A stretch of DNA of 64,000 nt from Pelagihabitans sp963710535 (GCA_963710535.1 CAVQAW010000001.1:1-64000); one strand, 5' to 3'; shown: positions 1 through 10,745, numbered from the stretch's first letter. The notes: generated by a model not told the origin, from the letters alone. A program made the numbers and translations.

Positions 1-1
1 C

Positions 2-3000
2 GATATCGTCAACCCGACCAATCCCGTAGCCAGTATTGATCCGACTTCCAATTTATGTTATCAATCTACCAACCTCGCGACCATTGTTGTAGGTGCATCT
101 GGTGGATTGGCCCCTTATTATTATAGCATCAACGGTGGACCCACCCAAACATCCAATACCTTTGCCGATCTTATTCCCGGCAACTATACGTTTACCGTTT
201 TGGATAGCAACGGTTGTTCCGATGATGTAGTACAGGACATATATCCAGAACTAACGGCAGATGCCATCTTGGTAAAAGACCTTGATTGTAGTGCCAGTCC
301 GGATGCCCAAATCAATTTGAACGTCAATGGTGGGTCAGCCCCTTATTCTTATGAGGTTGACAGCGGCTCGGGATTTGCGAGCTATTTGGGGGGTTTCCCA
401 TATACCACTTCAACACCCGGAAATTATATTTTCAGGGTCACTGACGCCCAAGGCTGTACGGCGACATCCCAAGTGACCGTGAACCCCATCACAAACCCTG
501 TTATCACAGGTATTGTACAAACACAATTCATTCTATGTTTTGGTGATTCAGGGGCGGCTATCGATGTGAGTATAGATCCAAATTTCGGGGTGGCTCCATT
601 TACCATCAATGTATACAATACCACGACCTCTACCGACTATGGTACCCAGGTGTCTGGATTACCTGCAGGGGATTATCAAATCACTGTAGCGGATTCAAAA
701 TCTTGTACCGATACCGATGCCATCACGATAAGTCAACCTGATGCCATCAATTATGATATTACATTGATCCCGATCACCTGTGATCCGGGAACCGGAACCG
801 ATCCCGGATCGATCACGGTGGAAAATTTAAGCGGGGGAACGGCGGAATACAGCTATTATTTAACCGGTAACAATGGATACAATGCGACCTATAATACCAC
901 CATGGGTGGAGAAGACCATACTTTTGCCATCCTTGAATTTGGTATCTATGAAGTAGATGTCGTGGATGCGAACGGATGTTCCTTAAGAACGACCAATATC
1001 ATTGCCTCACCCCCAGATGACCTTGACATCGATGTGTCAACCGCAACGGCCGATTGTGCCACTGGAGGTACGGCAATCGTTACGGTTTCCTCTTTGGTCG
1101 GAAGCAACGACTATGAATTCGGCATTCTGGATTCTTATTCCGTGCCCTATGCTTCAAGCTATCAGGCACCCGATGTGGCCATGGGCGATACCTCGACCTT
1201 CACTGGCTTGGTACCTGGAATTACCTACACCTTTGTGGTACACGACATGGTCACCGATTGTTATTATTTTGAAAGTGCGGCAACGCCTATTGATTCCCCA
1301 TCAAACCTGACCACTGCTCTTGATGTTGTCGCCAATGTGACCTGTACGGGCAATGCGGATGGCAATGTGAGCTTTACGTTTGACAATTATGATGCGGGCG
1401 CAACCGATGTTGAATATGAGATTTTCAATGCCCAATCGAATGTCACTACCGGCATTACAGGGAGTTCCCCGGTAAACCCGCCAAGCGGGCCTATTTCCGT
1501 AGGTTCTTTTGGCCCTCTGGGACCTGGAGTCTATTATATTCTTTTCCAAGAGATCGGTGGCGCCTATAACGGTTGTACCGTAGGTTCAGATCAATTTACG
1601 ATTAGCCAGTCAACCAATGTCCTGGCCGTAAACGTTTCCGCAAGTAACGACAATTGTAACGTGAACGCAGGACGAATTACCGCAGTGGGACAGTATGGTA
1701 CTGCGCCTTACCAATATCAATTGACCCTTTCCACCGATCCGGCGCCTACAGCTTCAACTTGGGCTGGTGCGGCCACCAATGTATTCAATGTGGAAGGAGA
1801 CGATTATGTGGTCTACATCAAAGATGCGAACAACTGTATACAAGCTGCGCCCATAACCGTTAATACCGATCCGGTGCCTGCGATATCTGCCGCCATTCTT
1901 AACCAATGTGCAGCGGACGAAGGTGATTTTGAAGTAAGGGTAACCTTGGATGTCGCCGGTGTAGGTCCATACTCTATAAGTGTTGACGGGGGTGCCTATC
2001 AATCGGCCGCCTTGGTGAACGCCGGTGATTTTGTTGATTTTACAGGATTAAATTCAGGTAACCATACGTTTGCCTTGCTGGACTCTAATGGTTGTGGAGA
2101 TTCCGACGCGGTAGATATTTACCCACCCTCTTCCTTAACTGCCGATGCCTTGGTACAACCTACCTGCGCCGCAAATGACGGACAAATTGGATTGGTCCCT
2201 TATGGTGGGTCAACTATTTATACCTACGAATTGTTCTATGCCGACGGTCCTTTCATAGGCACGAGCGTTACTGGGGCACCTCAGGCATTGCCTTTGTTTA
2301 CAGGGCTGGCGCCTGGATTGTACACCGCTTGGGTTTATGACAGCGTCGCAACCGGATGTAGTGCCTCGGTCAATATAGAATTGGAGATTCCAGCGGCTGT
2401 TTCGTTCACTGAAACCCACACCGATGTTTCCTGTGCAGGGGCAAGTGACGGTACCATTACTGCGACCCTAGATCCCGGGAACAACAACCCTCCTTACATT
2501 TATTCGCTTTATGACAGTACGGGGCTGATTTTATTGCGCGGCCCCCAGCCAAGCAATATCTTTACGGGCTTGGCGGCAGCTGATTATATCCTTCGTGTTA
2601 GATCTGCCAGGCTTTGCTTTGACAACATACCCGTAACCATTTCTGAACCCCTGCCTGTTGCGGTGAGCGCCACGGCGACCGATTTCGCCTGCAACGCGGA
2701 CAACTCCGTGGCCAGGGCCGTGATCACTGCCAACGGCAGCGACGGCACCGCGCCGTACGCCTACAGCATCAACGGGACGACATTCTTCGCCTCGAACACC
2801 TTCAACATAAGCGACACCGGGGCCGTGCAGAACATCACCGTCACCGTGCGCGACGCCAACGGATGCACCGCCACCGATACCGTGACCATCAACCCCTTGC
2901 CGACGATCACCGCCGTGGGCGTGGCCCAGCTGGTCGAGATCACCTGTGCCAACGACGAGACCGTGAGGATCACCGTCACCGGAGGCTCCGGTGACTTCAC

Positions 3001-6000
3001 CTACGAGCTGTTGCCCGGCGGGCCGTCGCAGAGCCTCGTGTCGAACACGGCCGACTTCGACCTGGCCGCGCCAGGGGACTATACCTTCAGGGTCACCGAC
3101 AACGTGACCGGTTGCTATTCCATCACGGCACCGTACAACATAGCGCCATACGACCTGATAGAGGTCGTGGCGACCGCCACCGCCCCCGTGACGTGCTACG
3201 GGGACTCCGACGGGGAGATGACCATCGAGGTGAACGACTACCTGGGCAACTATACCTACCAGGTGTTCGATAGCGCCGCCGCGCCGGTCACCGGCGTGGT
3301 GGCCGCCGATACCTCGGTGAACCCCTTGACCATCTCGGGGCTCCCCGCGGGCAACTTCCACGTGCAGGTGATAGCCACCGGTACGCCCTTCTGCGACGAC
3401 ATGTCGAACACGGTCACCATAGGCTCGCCCAATGCGGCCCTGGCCCTGGTGCTGGTGGACAACATCAACGCCAACTGCAACATCGGCGCACAGGTGAGCG
3501 TACAGGCCAGCGGGGGCACCCCGGGCTATACCTATGCCTTCGTACCGGACGGCGCGGCGCCGGGGATCTACACGGCAAGTGCCAGTGCGACCCTCGACCC
3601 GGCCACCGACCTCGATTGGGACGTATGGGTACAGGATTCCAGGGGATGTACCTTCATGATCGACGTGGCCATAGCCGAAGATATGTTGCCCACGGTAACG
3701 GCCCCGGCCTATGCCACCGACCAATGTACCTCTACCGGCACAAGCTATACCTTCACCGTCGCGGGAACGGGCATCGCCCCATTGGCCTATAGCGTCGGTG
3801 CCGGCTTCCAGTCGAGCCCGACGATCACCGTCAGCGCCCCGGGCACCTATACCGTGACCGTGCGCGACGCCAACGGCTGCACCGCCACAGACACCATCGA
3901 CATACTGCCGCCGCTAGGGCTCACGCCACAGGCGACGGTACAGCCCAGCTGTGCCCTGAACGACGGGGAGATCACCATCACCGCCAACGGAGGTTCCGCA
4001 AGCTATGAGTACGACCTGTTGGACGGCACGGGGACCAGCGTGACCGCCGGGGCCCGACAGGCCTCCAACGTGTTCGCCGGCCTGGCGCCCGACAACTATA
4101 CCGCGATCGTCTACGATACCGCCGGTTCGGGATGCGACGCACAGGCGCCGGTAGCCCTTGAGGCCCCGACCCCCGTCGTGTTCACCTTCACCAAGGAGGA
4201 CGTGTCATGCAGCGGCGGCGCCGACGGCTCCATACAGGTGGTGTTGGACCCCTCCAACGACAACCCGCCCTATACCTATACCCTCGACGACGGGACCAAC
4301 CCGCCGACGGTGCAGAACAACGGCCTGTTCACGGGCCTTGTGGCCGGGGCCTACACCATCACGGTTGACTCGGGAAGGGCCTGCAGCGACTTCACCGTCG
4401 TTAACATTACCGAACCCCTGCCTGTTGCGGTGAGCGCCACGGCGACCGATTTCGCCTGCAACGCGGACAACTCCGTGGCCAGGGCCGTGATCACTGCCAA
4501 CGGCAGCGACGGCACCGCGCCGTACGCCTACAGCATCAACGGGACGACATTCTTCGCCTCGAACACCTTCAACATAAGCGACACCGGGGCCGTGCAGAAC
4601 ATCACCGTCACCGTGCGCGACGCCAACGGATGCACCGCCACCGATACCGTGACCATCAACCCCTTGCCGACGATCACCGCCGTGGGCGTGGCCCAGCTGG
4701 TCGAGATCACCTGTGCCAACGACGAGACCGTGAGGATCACCGTCACCGGAGGCTCCGGTGACTTCACCTACGAGCTGTTGCCCGGCGGGCCGTCGCAGAG
4801 CCTCGTGTCGAACACGGCCGACTTCGACCTGGCCGCGCCAGGGGACTATACCTTCAGGGTCACCGACAACGTGACCGGTTGCTATTCCATCACGGCACCG
4901 TACAACATAGCGCCATACGACCTGATAGAGGTCGTGGCGACCGCCACCGCCCCCGTGACGTGCTACGGGGACTCCGACGGGGAGATGACCATCGAGGTGA
5001 ACGACTACCTGGGCAACTATACCTACCAGGTGTTCGATAGCGCCGCCGCGCCGGTCACCGGCGTGGTGGCCGCCGATACCTCGGTGAACCCCTTGACCAT
5101 CTCGGGGCTCCCCGCGGGCAACTTCCACGTGCAGGTGATAGCCACCGGTACGCCCTTCTGCGACGACATGTCGAACACGGTCACCATAGGCTCGCCCAAT
5201 GCGGCCCTGGCCCTGGTGCTGGTGGACAACATCAACGCCAACTGCAACATCGGCGCACAGGTGAGCGTACAGGCCAGCGGGGGCACCCCGGGCTATACCT
5301 ATGCCTTCGTACCGGACGGCGCGGCGCCGGGGATCTACACGGCAAGTGCCAGTGCGACCCTCGACCCGGCCACCGACCTCGATTGGGACGTATGGGTACA
5401 GGATTCCAGGGGATGTACCTTCATGATCGACGTGGCCATAGCCGAAGATATGTTGCCCACGGTAACGGCCCCGGCCTATGCCGCCGACCAATGTACCTCT
5501 ACCGGCACAAGCTATACCTTCACCGTCGCGGGAACGGGCATCGCCCCATTGGCCTATAGCGTCGGTGCCGGCTTCCAGTCGAGCCCGACGATCACCGTCA
5601 GCGCCCCGGGCACCTATACCGTGACCGTGCGCGACGCCAACGGCTGCACCGCCACAGACACCATCGACATACTGCCGCCGCTAGGGCTCACGCCACAGGC
5701 GACGGTACAGCCCAGCTGTGCCCTGAACGACGGGGAGATCACCATCACCGCCAACGGAGGTTCCGCAAGCTATGAGTACGACCTGTTGGACGGCACGGGG
5801 ACCAGCGTGACCGCCGGGGCCCGACAGGCCTCCAACGTGTTCGCCGGCCTGGCGCCCGACAACTATACCGCGATCGTCTACGATACCGCCGGTTCGGGAT
5901 GCGACGCACAGGCGCCGGTAGCCCTTGAGGCCCCGACCCCCGTCGTGTTCACCTTCACCAAGGAGGACGTGTCATGCAGCGGCGGCGCCGACGGCTCCAT

Positions 6001-9000
6001 ACAGGTGGTGTTGGACCCCTCCAACGACAACCCGCCCTATACCTATACCCTCGACGACGGGACCAACCCGCCGACGGTGCAGAACAACGGCCTGTTCACG
6101 GGCCTTGTGGCCGGGGCCTACACCATCACGGTTGACTCGGGAAGGGCCTGCAGCGACTTCACCGTCGTTAACATTACCGAACCCCTGCCTGTTGCGGTGA
6201 GCGCCACGGCGACCGATTTCGCCTGCAACGCGGACAACTCCGTGGCCAGGGCCGTGATCACTGCCAACGGCAGCGACGGCACCGCGCCGTACGCCTACAG
6301 CATCAACGGGACGACATTCTTCGCCTCGAACACCTTCAACATAAGCGACACCGGGGCCGTGCAGAACATCACCGTCACCGTGCGCGACGCCAACGGATGC
6401 ACCGCCACCGATACCGTGACCATCAACCCGTTGAACAAGTTCACCGCGACAGTGGCACAAAATATGGCCATTTCCTGTGCAGGACCTGAACAAGTAACCA
6501 TTACGGTAACCGATGACGGGAACGCGGCTAATGTATATAGCTTTGAATTATTGCCCATTGGCAACGTGAACGGGACCCAAACCGGGACACCGACCTATAA
6601 TACGGCTACCTTTGATCTGAATGCGGTGGGCAGTTATGTGTTCCGTATTACCGATACAACAACGGGATGTTACGTCAATACCGCACCCTATAACATTGCC
6701 CCTTATGACTTCATCGACGTGGTGGCCACGGCCACTACTCCCGTGACCTGTTTCGGGGATACCGATGGGGCCTTGGAGATCAATGTCAGTGGCTATTCAG
6801 GCCCCTATGATTATGAGGTCTTTACCCAGTCTGGAACCAGTGTTCTGACAGGATCCGGAAATACGACCACCAATCCATTGTCAATTACCGGCTTAACCGG
6901 TGGCAACTACTTTGTGAGGGTCAGCGAAACCGCATTGCCATTATGCGGGGAAAATTCAAACGTGATTACCATCATTTCTCCCGACATGCCTTTAACGGCC
7001 ATCGTAAATCCGATTGCCCCTGTGACCTGCACCAATGATCAAGGAGAAATATTGGTCGACCCAAGTGGGGGATATGCGCCCTATGATATTGTTTTGACCA
7101 ATACCACAACGGGTCAGACATACAATGCAAACAATGTACAGAGCTTTGTCTTTACAGGACTTTCTGCCGGTAATTTTGATGTAGCCATCACCGATAACAG
7201 TGGTTGCGTACTCAATGATACCGAAGTGTTGGTGGCACCGATTCCGATTACCGCGAATGCAACGCCCCTGGTAACTGCATTAACCTGTTTTGGGGATACC
7301 GATGGAACGGTATCGGCCATCAATACCATTGGAGGAAGTGGTTCTTACCAATATCGCTTGAACTACTACGATTCAACCGGCGCCGTCATCGACTTTACTT
7401 CCGGAGGGCAAACCAATGCGACCTTTAATAATCTGGGCGCGGGAATATATAGCATCACCGTTTCGGATGGATGGAATTGCGATGTGGAAACCAATCAGGT
7501 AACCATCACCGAACCTACCGAAGTGAGCGCTTCCCTGATCAGGACCAGTGCCTTGACCTGTACTTCACAGGCCCAGCTACTGTTGACTGCCTCAGGTGGA
7601 ACCGGACCGTATACCTATAGCGTTGATGGCATCAACTATTTCCCAATGTCCGGTGGCAACACCCATACCTTTAATGTAGGTGCTGGTTCATACAGATACT
7701 ATGTAAGGGATGCGTTCAATTGTGCCTCGGTTCGCTCAAACCAAATCACCGAGAATCCGATCATGCCATTGACCCTTAGCATTGACCCGAAAGCAGCGGT
7801 CATCAATTGTGCGGGTGAGAATACGGCAATCATCTATGCTTCGGCAAATGGTGGCCTGGGCAATTACCGATATGAACTGTTCACCGATGTTTCCTTAAGT
7901 GCAGGATCACGGATTGCCGGCCCACAGAGTCTGGGACAATTCAATGATCTACTGGCCGGCACCTATTATGTAACGGTTACCAGCCTCGATTGTACCGCGG
8001 CACCTGCAATGGTCGTCATTACCGAACCAACGCCTTTGACCTATACCGATTCGGTGACCAACGTAAGTTGCAGCGGGGAAGACAACGGAAGCATTACCGT
8101 GACCCTGTCCGGTGGATCCGGCGGCTATCAATATGCCATTTCCCCGAACCTGAACCAGTTCGATGATATCAACACCTTCACAGACCTTCCAGGAAGCGTA
8201 ACGGGCATTACCTATACCGTTATCGCACAAGATCAGAAAGGGTGTTTTATCGAGCTCCAATATACCATCTTTGAGCCTGAAGCCTTGAGCGCCACAGCGA
8301 CCTCAACGCCTGAGGTGTGCATCGGTGAGGAAGATGGCACCATCAGTGTGGCCATAAGTGGCGGTACTGCGCCATATTCGACAAGTCTTAACGACGATAG
8401 CAACTATGTGCAAGATCGGGTGGACTTTAATGATTTGGCCTCCGGGACTTACTTCGTATTCGTCAAAGATGCCAATGATTGTGAGTTTATCGTGCCCATC
8501 GATGTGGCGCCAGGGGTCAACCTCAACGCCACGATTGAGCCCGTTTATGAGTGTACGGGGGATACGCCAAGCAACTACGTAAACATCACCATGGAAGATG
8601 ATACGGTTCTTGGTGACATCATGTACGCTCTGGATTCAACCGATCCGGCCGATTTCCAGTTGACCCCCGATTTTAGAGACAGCTCTCCAGGGCCACATTA
8701 CATCGCCATCGCCTCAACGACCAGCGGATGCTTGAAGACCTATGATTTTGAGATTGCGTTCTTCGAACCATTGACCTTGGTTTTGGAGCAGAACAATATC
8801 AATGAGATCACGGCGATCGCCACCGGTGGTCAAGAAGATTACACCTTCTATTTCGGCGATGTCAACAATGGGTCCGACAATACCTATTACATCAACAGGA
8901 CCGACACCTATGTGATCACGGTCGTTGACGAAAATGGTTGCGAGATGACCGCCAGTATCTTTATGGAGTTCATCGATATCGACATTCCGAACTTTTTCAG

Positions 9001-9244
9001 TCCGGATGGGGATGGCCAAAACGATACCTGGAGACCGAAGAACGATGAGGGCTTTCCGCAGATACTAACAATCATTTTCGATCGTTATGGTAGGGAGGTA
9101 TACAGAATGCGTTTAAATGATGCCGGATGGAACGGAATCTACCAAGGAAAAGAACTTCCGAGTGGTGATTACTGGTACATTCTAAAGCTCAGGGGAGAGA
9201 ACGACGACCGCGAATTTGTAGGGCATTTTACCCTCTATCGATAA
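2..9244 (+). CDS. Giant SprB-repeat surface adhesin, type B T9SS C-terminus (5' partial)
   Basis: The reading frame is open from base 2, so the N-terminus and signal peptide lie outside the window; about 3,080 residues are visible. The chain is built of Ig-like SprB-type repeats. Each carries a Cys near its start, a PY-x-YS core and a closing motif like VTVRDANGCTATDTV. The last ~90 residues hold the gliding-motility/type IX secretion sorting domain (CHU_C, TIGR04131 type), recognised by NFFSPDGDGQNDTW, FDRYGREVY and the final GHFTLYR. By family knowledge such proteins pass the outer membrane through the type IX system and move along the cell surface during gliding or act as adhesins. The PorP/SprF gene starts 12 bases downstream, the usual partner arrangement. 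A GC-rich tandem super-repeat lies inside (2645-6429). The exact ligand and a role in gliding are inferred. Confidence 0.93.
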   Translation, partial: DIVNPTNPVASIDPTSNLCYQSTNLATIVVGASGGLAPYYYSINGGPTQTSNTFADLIPGNYTFTVLDSNGCSDDVVQDIYPELTADAILVKDLDCSASPDAQINLNVNGGSAPYSYEVDSGSGFASYLGGFPYTTSTPGNYIFRVTDAQGCTATSQVTVNPITNPVITGIVQTQFILCFGDSGAAIDVSIDPNFGVAPFTINVYNTTTSTDYGTQVSGLPAGDYQITVADSKSCTDTDAITISQPDAINYDITLIPITCDPGTGTDPGSITVENLSGGTAEYSYYLTGNNGYNATYNTTMGGEDHTFAILEFGIYEVDVVDANGCSLRTTNIIASPPDDLDIDVSTATADCATGGTAIVTVSSLVGSNDYEFGILDSYSVPYASSYQAPDVAMGDTSTFTGLVPGITYTFVVHDMVTDCYYFESAATPIDSPSNLTTALDVVANVTCTGNADGNVSFTFDNYDAGATDVEYEIFNAQSNVTTGITGSSPVNPPSGPISVGSFGPLGPGVYYILFQEIGGAYNGCTVGSDQFTISQSTNVLAVNVSASNDNCNVNAGRITAVGQYGTAPYQYQLTLSTDPAPTASTWAGAATNVFNVEGDDYVVYIKDANNCIQAAPITVNTDPVPAISAAILNQCAADEGDFEVRVTLDVAGVGPYSISVDGGAYQSAALVNAGDFVDFTGLNSGNHTFALLDSNGCGDSDAVDIYPPSSLTADALVQPTCAANDGQIGLVPYGGSTIYTYELFYADGPFIGTSVTGAPQALPLFTGLAPGLYTAWVYDSVATGCSASVNIELEIPAAVSFTETHTDVSCAGASDGTITATLDPGNNNPPYIYSLYDSTGLILLRGPQPSNIFTGLAAADYILRVRSARLCFDNIPVTISEPLPVAVSATATDFACNADNSVARAVITANGSDGTAPYAYSINGTTFFASNTFNISDTGAVQNITVTVRDANGCTATDTVTINPLPTITAVGVAQLVEITCANDETVRITVTGGSGDFTYELLPGGPSQSLVSNTADFDLAAPGDYTFRVTDNVTGCYSITAPYNIAPYDLIEVVATATAPVTCYGDSDGEMTIEVNDYLGNYTYQVFDSAAAPVTGVVAADTSVNPLTISGLPAGNFHVQVIATGTPFCDDMSNTVTIGSPNAALALVLVDNINANCNIGAQVSVQASGGTPGYTYAFVPDGAAPGIYTASASATLDPATDLDWDVWVQDSRGCTFMIDVAIAEDMLPTVTAPAYATDQCTSTGTSYTFTVAGTGIAPLAYSVGAGFQSSPTITVSAPGTYTVTVRDANGCTATDTIDILPPLGLTPQATVQPSCALNDGEITITANGGSASYEYDLLDGTGTSVTAGARQASNVFAGLAPDNYTAIVYDTAGSGCDAQAPVALEAPTPVVFTFTKEDVSCSGGADGSIQVVLDPSNDNPPYTYTLDDGTNPPTVQNNGLFTGLVAGAYTITVDSGRACSDFTVVNITEPLPVAVSATATDFACNADNSVARAVITANGSDGTAPYAYSINGTTFFASNTFNISDTGAVQNITVTVRDANGCTATDTVTINPLPTITAVGVAQLVEITCANDETVRITVTGGSGDFTYELLPGGPSQSLVSNTADFDLAAPGDYTFRVTDNVTGCYSITAPYNIAPYDLIEVVATATAPVTCYGDSDGEMTIEVNDYLGNYTYQVFDSAAAPVTGVVAADTSVNPLTISGLPAGNFHVQVIATGTPFCDDMSNTVTIGSPNAALALVLVDNINANCNIGAQVSVQASGGTPGYTYAFVPDGAAPGIYTASASATLDPATDLDWDVWVQDSRGCTFMIDVAIAEDMLPTVTAPAYAADQCTSTGTSYTFTVAGTGIAPLAYSVGAGFQSSPTITVSAPGTYTVTVRDANGCTATDTIDILPPLGLTPQATVQPSCALNDGEITITANGGSASYEYDLLDGTGTSVTAGARQASNVFAGLAPDNYTAIVYDTAGSGCDAQAPVALEAPTPVVFTFTKEDVSCSGGADGSIQVVLDPSNDNPPYTYTLDDGTNPPTVQNNGLFTGLVAGAYTITVDSGRACSDFTVVNITEPLPVAVSATATDFACNADNSVARAVITANGSDGTAPYAYSINGTTFFASNTFNISDTGAVQNITVTVRDANGCTATDTVTINPLNKFTATVAQNMAISCAGPEQVTITVTDDGNAANVYSFELLPIGNVNGTQTGTPTYNTATFDLNAVGSYVFRITDTTTGCYVNTAPYNIAPYDFIDVVATATTPVTCFGDTDGALEINVSGYSGPYDYEVFTQSGTSVLTGSGNTTTNPLSITGLTGGNYFVRVSETALPLCGENSNVITIISPDMPLTAIVNPIAPVTCTNDQGEILVDPSGGYAPYDIVLTNTTTGQTYNANNVQSFVFTGLSAGNFDVAITDNSGCVLNDTEVLVAPIPITANATPLVTALTCFGDTDGTVSAINTIGGSGSYQYRLNYYDSTGAVIDFTSGGQTNATFNNLGAGIYSITVSDGWNCDVETNQVTITEPTEVSASLIRTSALTCTSQAQLLLTASGGTGPYTYSVDGINYFPMSGGNTHTFNVGAGSYRYYVRDAFNCASVRSNQITENPIMPLTLSIDPKAAVINCAGENTAIIYASANGGLGNYRYELFTDVSLSAGSRIAGPQSLGQFNDLLAGTYYVTVTSLDCTAAPAMVVITEPTPLTYTDSVTNVSCSGEDNGSITVTLSGGSGGYQYAISPNLNQFDDINTFTDLPGSVTGITYTVIAQDQKGCFIELQYTIFEPEALSATATSTPEVCIGEEDGTISVAISGGTAPYSTSLNDDSNYVQDRVDFNDLASGTYFVFVKDANDCEFIVPIDVAPGVNLNATIEPVYECTGDTPSNYVNITMEDDTVLGDIMYALDSTDPADFQLTPDFRDSSPGPHYIAIASTTSGCLKTYDFEIAFFEPLTLVLEQNNINEITAIATGGQEDYTFYFGDVNNGSDNTYYINRTDTYVITVVDENGCEMTASIFMEFIDIDIPNFFSPDGDGQNDTWRPKNDEGFPQILTIIFDRYGREVYRMRLNDAGWNGIYQGKELPSGDYWYILKLRGENDDREFVGHFTLYR
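2645..4411 (+). repeat. 1,767-bp in-frame super-repeat, unit 1
   Basis: First full copy of a 589-codon unit inside the SprB-like gene. It begins at the codons for EPLPVAVSATATDF. The unit is conspicuously GC-rich: bases 2701-2760 contain 43 G or C of 60, against 26 of 60 at 1081-1140 upstream. The left edge is sharp, because sequence before base 2645 does not match the sequence before base 4412. Confidence 0.95.
4412..6178 (+). repeat. 1,767-bp in-frame super-repeat, unit 2
   Basis: Second full copy, directly adjoining unit 1 with no spacer. The only difference I noticed from unit 1 is A3716 against G5483, which changes a Thr to Ala in the AYATDQ/AYAADQ stretch. Near-identity at silent positions means the duplication or homogenisation is recent. 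Confidence 0.95.
6179..6429 (+). repeat. Super-repeat, truncated unit 3
   Basis: The first 251 bases of the unit recur a third time, and identity stops at base 6430 (G against C at 4663). Beyond this point the protein continues with a homologous but strongly diverged and lower-GC version of the same unit, still in register (for example TAPYNIAPYDFIDVVATATT against TAPYNIAPYDLIEVVATATA). Confidence 0.9.
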
Positions 9245-9256
9245 TCATTAACCCAA

Positions 9257-10219
9257 ATGAACATGCGTAATAAAATATTCATTCTTGTCTTTCTTTTTTG
9301 CGCCTTTTTGGCCAAAGGGCAAGAGTTGAATTCCCCCCAATTGTCACAATATTTGGCCGATAACCCGTTCGTGCTTTCCCCGGTCTATGCCGGCATCGGA
9401 GATCATGTCAAAATAAGGCTGAATGGTCTAACACAATGGGTGGGCATCAAAGATGCGCCACAAACGCAATCTTTGGCCGCAGATATGCGAATCGGGGAAC
9501 AATCCGGGATAGGGCTGTTTTTATACAACGATAGCAACGGGTACACCAAACAGCAGGGCGCACGGGTATCGTTCGCCCATCATTTGACTTTGGACAAATA
9601 CGAGGATGAATTCTTGTCTTTGGGCATCTCCTACAATTTCAACCAATTTCGCATCGATATCGATGAATTCAATCTGGCGGGTTTCCCGGATAACGGGGTG
9701 ATCAACAACAGGCAAACCTCGAACCACAACTTCGATATCGGCGCCCTATACCGTTACGGTACTTTCTATTTTAGCGCCAATGCTTCGAACCTGTTGAACA
9801 AAGATCCACAAAGCCTCACCTTCGATGCTGATGAACCCAATGAGCTCAGGAATTATTACGCCTACACCGGGTATCGTTATAAGAAGAACAAGAACAGTAA
9901 TCTTGAAATCGAACCTTCGTTGCTTTTCAAAATATTTGAAAGTGATGGGCGTTCCGAAACCGACTTGAACCTCAAATTTCGATGGTACGATTTTGATGAT
10001 TATTATTACGCGGGCATCAACTACCGCTTTTTGAACGATCAAATCGGGGACCCTTTGTATATCGCTCCTTTTGCGGGACTTAAGAAAGGGAATTTCTACT
10101 TCGGATACTCCTATCAGATCATCCTCAACGAAATCATTACCTACAGCACCGGAACGCATGTCGTCACCATCGGCGTCGACCTATTCCAGGGCATCAGCAA
10201 CTGTAGGTGTACCTATTGA
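9257..10219 (+). CDS. PorP/SprF family type IX secretion membrane protein
   Basis: A 320-residue protein with a signal peptide (MNMRNKIFILVFLFCAFLAKG, about residues 1-21) followed by the PorP/SprF signature: QLSQYLADNPFVLSPVYAGIGDHVKIRLN, the conserved start of this outer-membrane barrel family. The chain ends in alternating aromatic strands. Members pair with SprB-like adhesins; SprF is needed for SprB to reach the surface in Flavobacterium johnsoniae. It starts 12 bases after the adhesin stop, so the two are almost certainly one transcript. It is probably the dedicated partner of this adhesin; that specificity is inferred from adjacency. Confidence 0.9.
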   Translation: MNMRNKIFILVFLFCAFLAKGQELNSPQLSQYLADNPFVLSPVYAGIGDHVKIRLNGLTQWVGIKDAPQTQSLAADMRIGEQSGIGLFLYNDSNGYTKQQGARVSFAHHLTLDKYEDEFLSLGISYNFNQFRIDIDEFNLAGFPDNGVINNRQTSNHNFDIGALYRYGTFYFSANASNLLNKDPQSLTFDADEPNELRNYYAYTGYRYKKNKNSNLEIEPSLLFKIFESDGRSETDLNLKFRWYDFDDYYYAGINYRFLNDQIGDPLYIAPFAGLKKGNFYFGYSYQIILNEIITYSTGTHVVTIGVDLFQGISNCRCTY

Positions 10220-10352
10220 AATATACGCTCGAAATTATTCATTTGCGCTGTCCGCGACAGTTGAGGCCTACTTTTATATTTCAATACTTTTCCAATGTGT
10301 TCCCGTAATATTCTCAAAGGTTTCAGTTAAGTTTGCAAAAATCCTTTTGTAC

Positions 10353-10718
10353 TTGGGACAGGTAAAACTTGAAAATATAAGGGTATACGCCCATCACGGT
10401 TGTTTGGAGGAAGAAACGATCATCGGGAGTCATTACAGGGTTGATGTTTCCCTCTCGGCCGATCTCACCAAGCCCATGTATTCCGATCGGCTTACGGAAA
10501 CGGTCGATTACGTGCACATCAATCAGATCGTAAAGGAAGAAATGAAGATTTCCTCAAAGCTCTTGGAACATGTTGCCCATCGCATCATCGGCCGTATCTT
10601 TTCCGAAATGGAACAGGTGAAGAAGGCCAAGGTATCAGTGTCAAAAATCAATCCCCCCATCGGTGGGGATGTGGAAATGGTAACGATTATCCTTTCTCAA
10701 AAAAAAGATGTTTCTTAA
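10353..10718 (+). CDS. folB: Dihydroneopterin aldolase
   Basis: A 121-residue FolB, the usual length. It carries out the aldol cleavage of dihydroneopterin in folate synthesis. The start VKLENIRVYAHHGCLEEE and the C-terminal KVSVSKINPPIGGDVEMVTI are typical of flavobacterial FolB. There is no in-frame ATG at the expected place; TTG at 10353 gives the normal N-terminus (LGQVKLEN), with another TTG at 10347 as alternative. The in-frame extension further upstream overlaps the PorP gene and has no FolB character. The tRNA-Cys gene follows after 27 bases. Confidence 0.88.
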   Translation: MGQVKLENIRVYAHHGCLEEETIIGSHYRVDVSLSADLTKPMYSDRLTETVDYVHINQIVKEEMKISSKLLEHVAHRIIGRIFSEMEQVKKAKVSVSKINPPIGGDVEMVTIILSQKKDVS

Positions 10719-10726
10719 AATTATAG

Positions 10727-10734
10727 TATCTTTG
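10727..10734 (+). promoter_or_regulatory. Putative promoter -7 element for tRNA-Cys
   Basis: TATCTTTG matches the Bacteroidota -7 consensus TAnnTTTG and ends 11 bases before the tRNA. I see no clear TTG -33 element at the right distance. Confidence 0.45.
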
Positions 10735-10745
10735 CGCGGCGAAAA

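Noticed and set aside
2531..5491. Long antisense open frames in the adhesin super-repeat (minus strand)
   Set aside because: GC-rich, stop-poor sequence gives long frames by chance. They repeat with the same 1,767-bp period as the sense gene, and their low-complexity His/Gly/Val-rich translations lack protein character.
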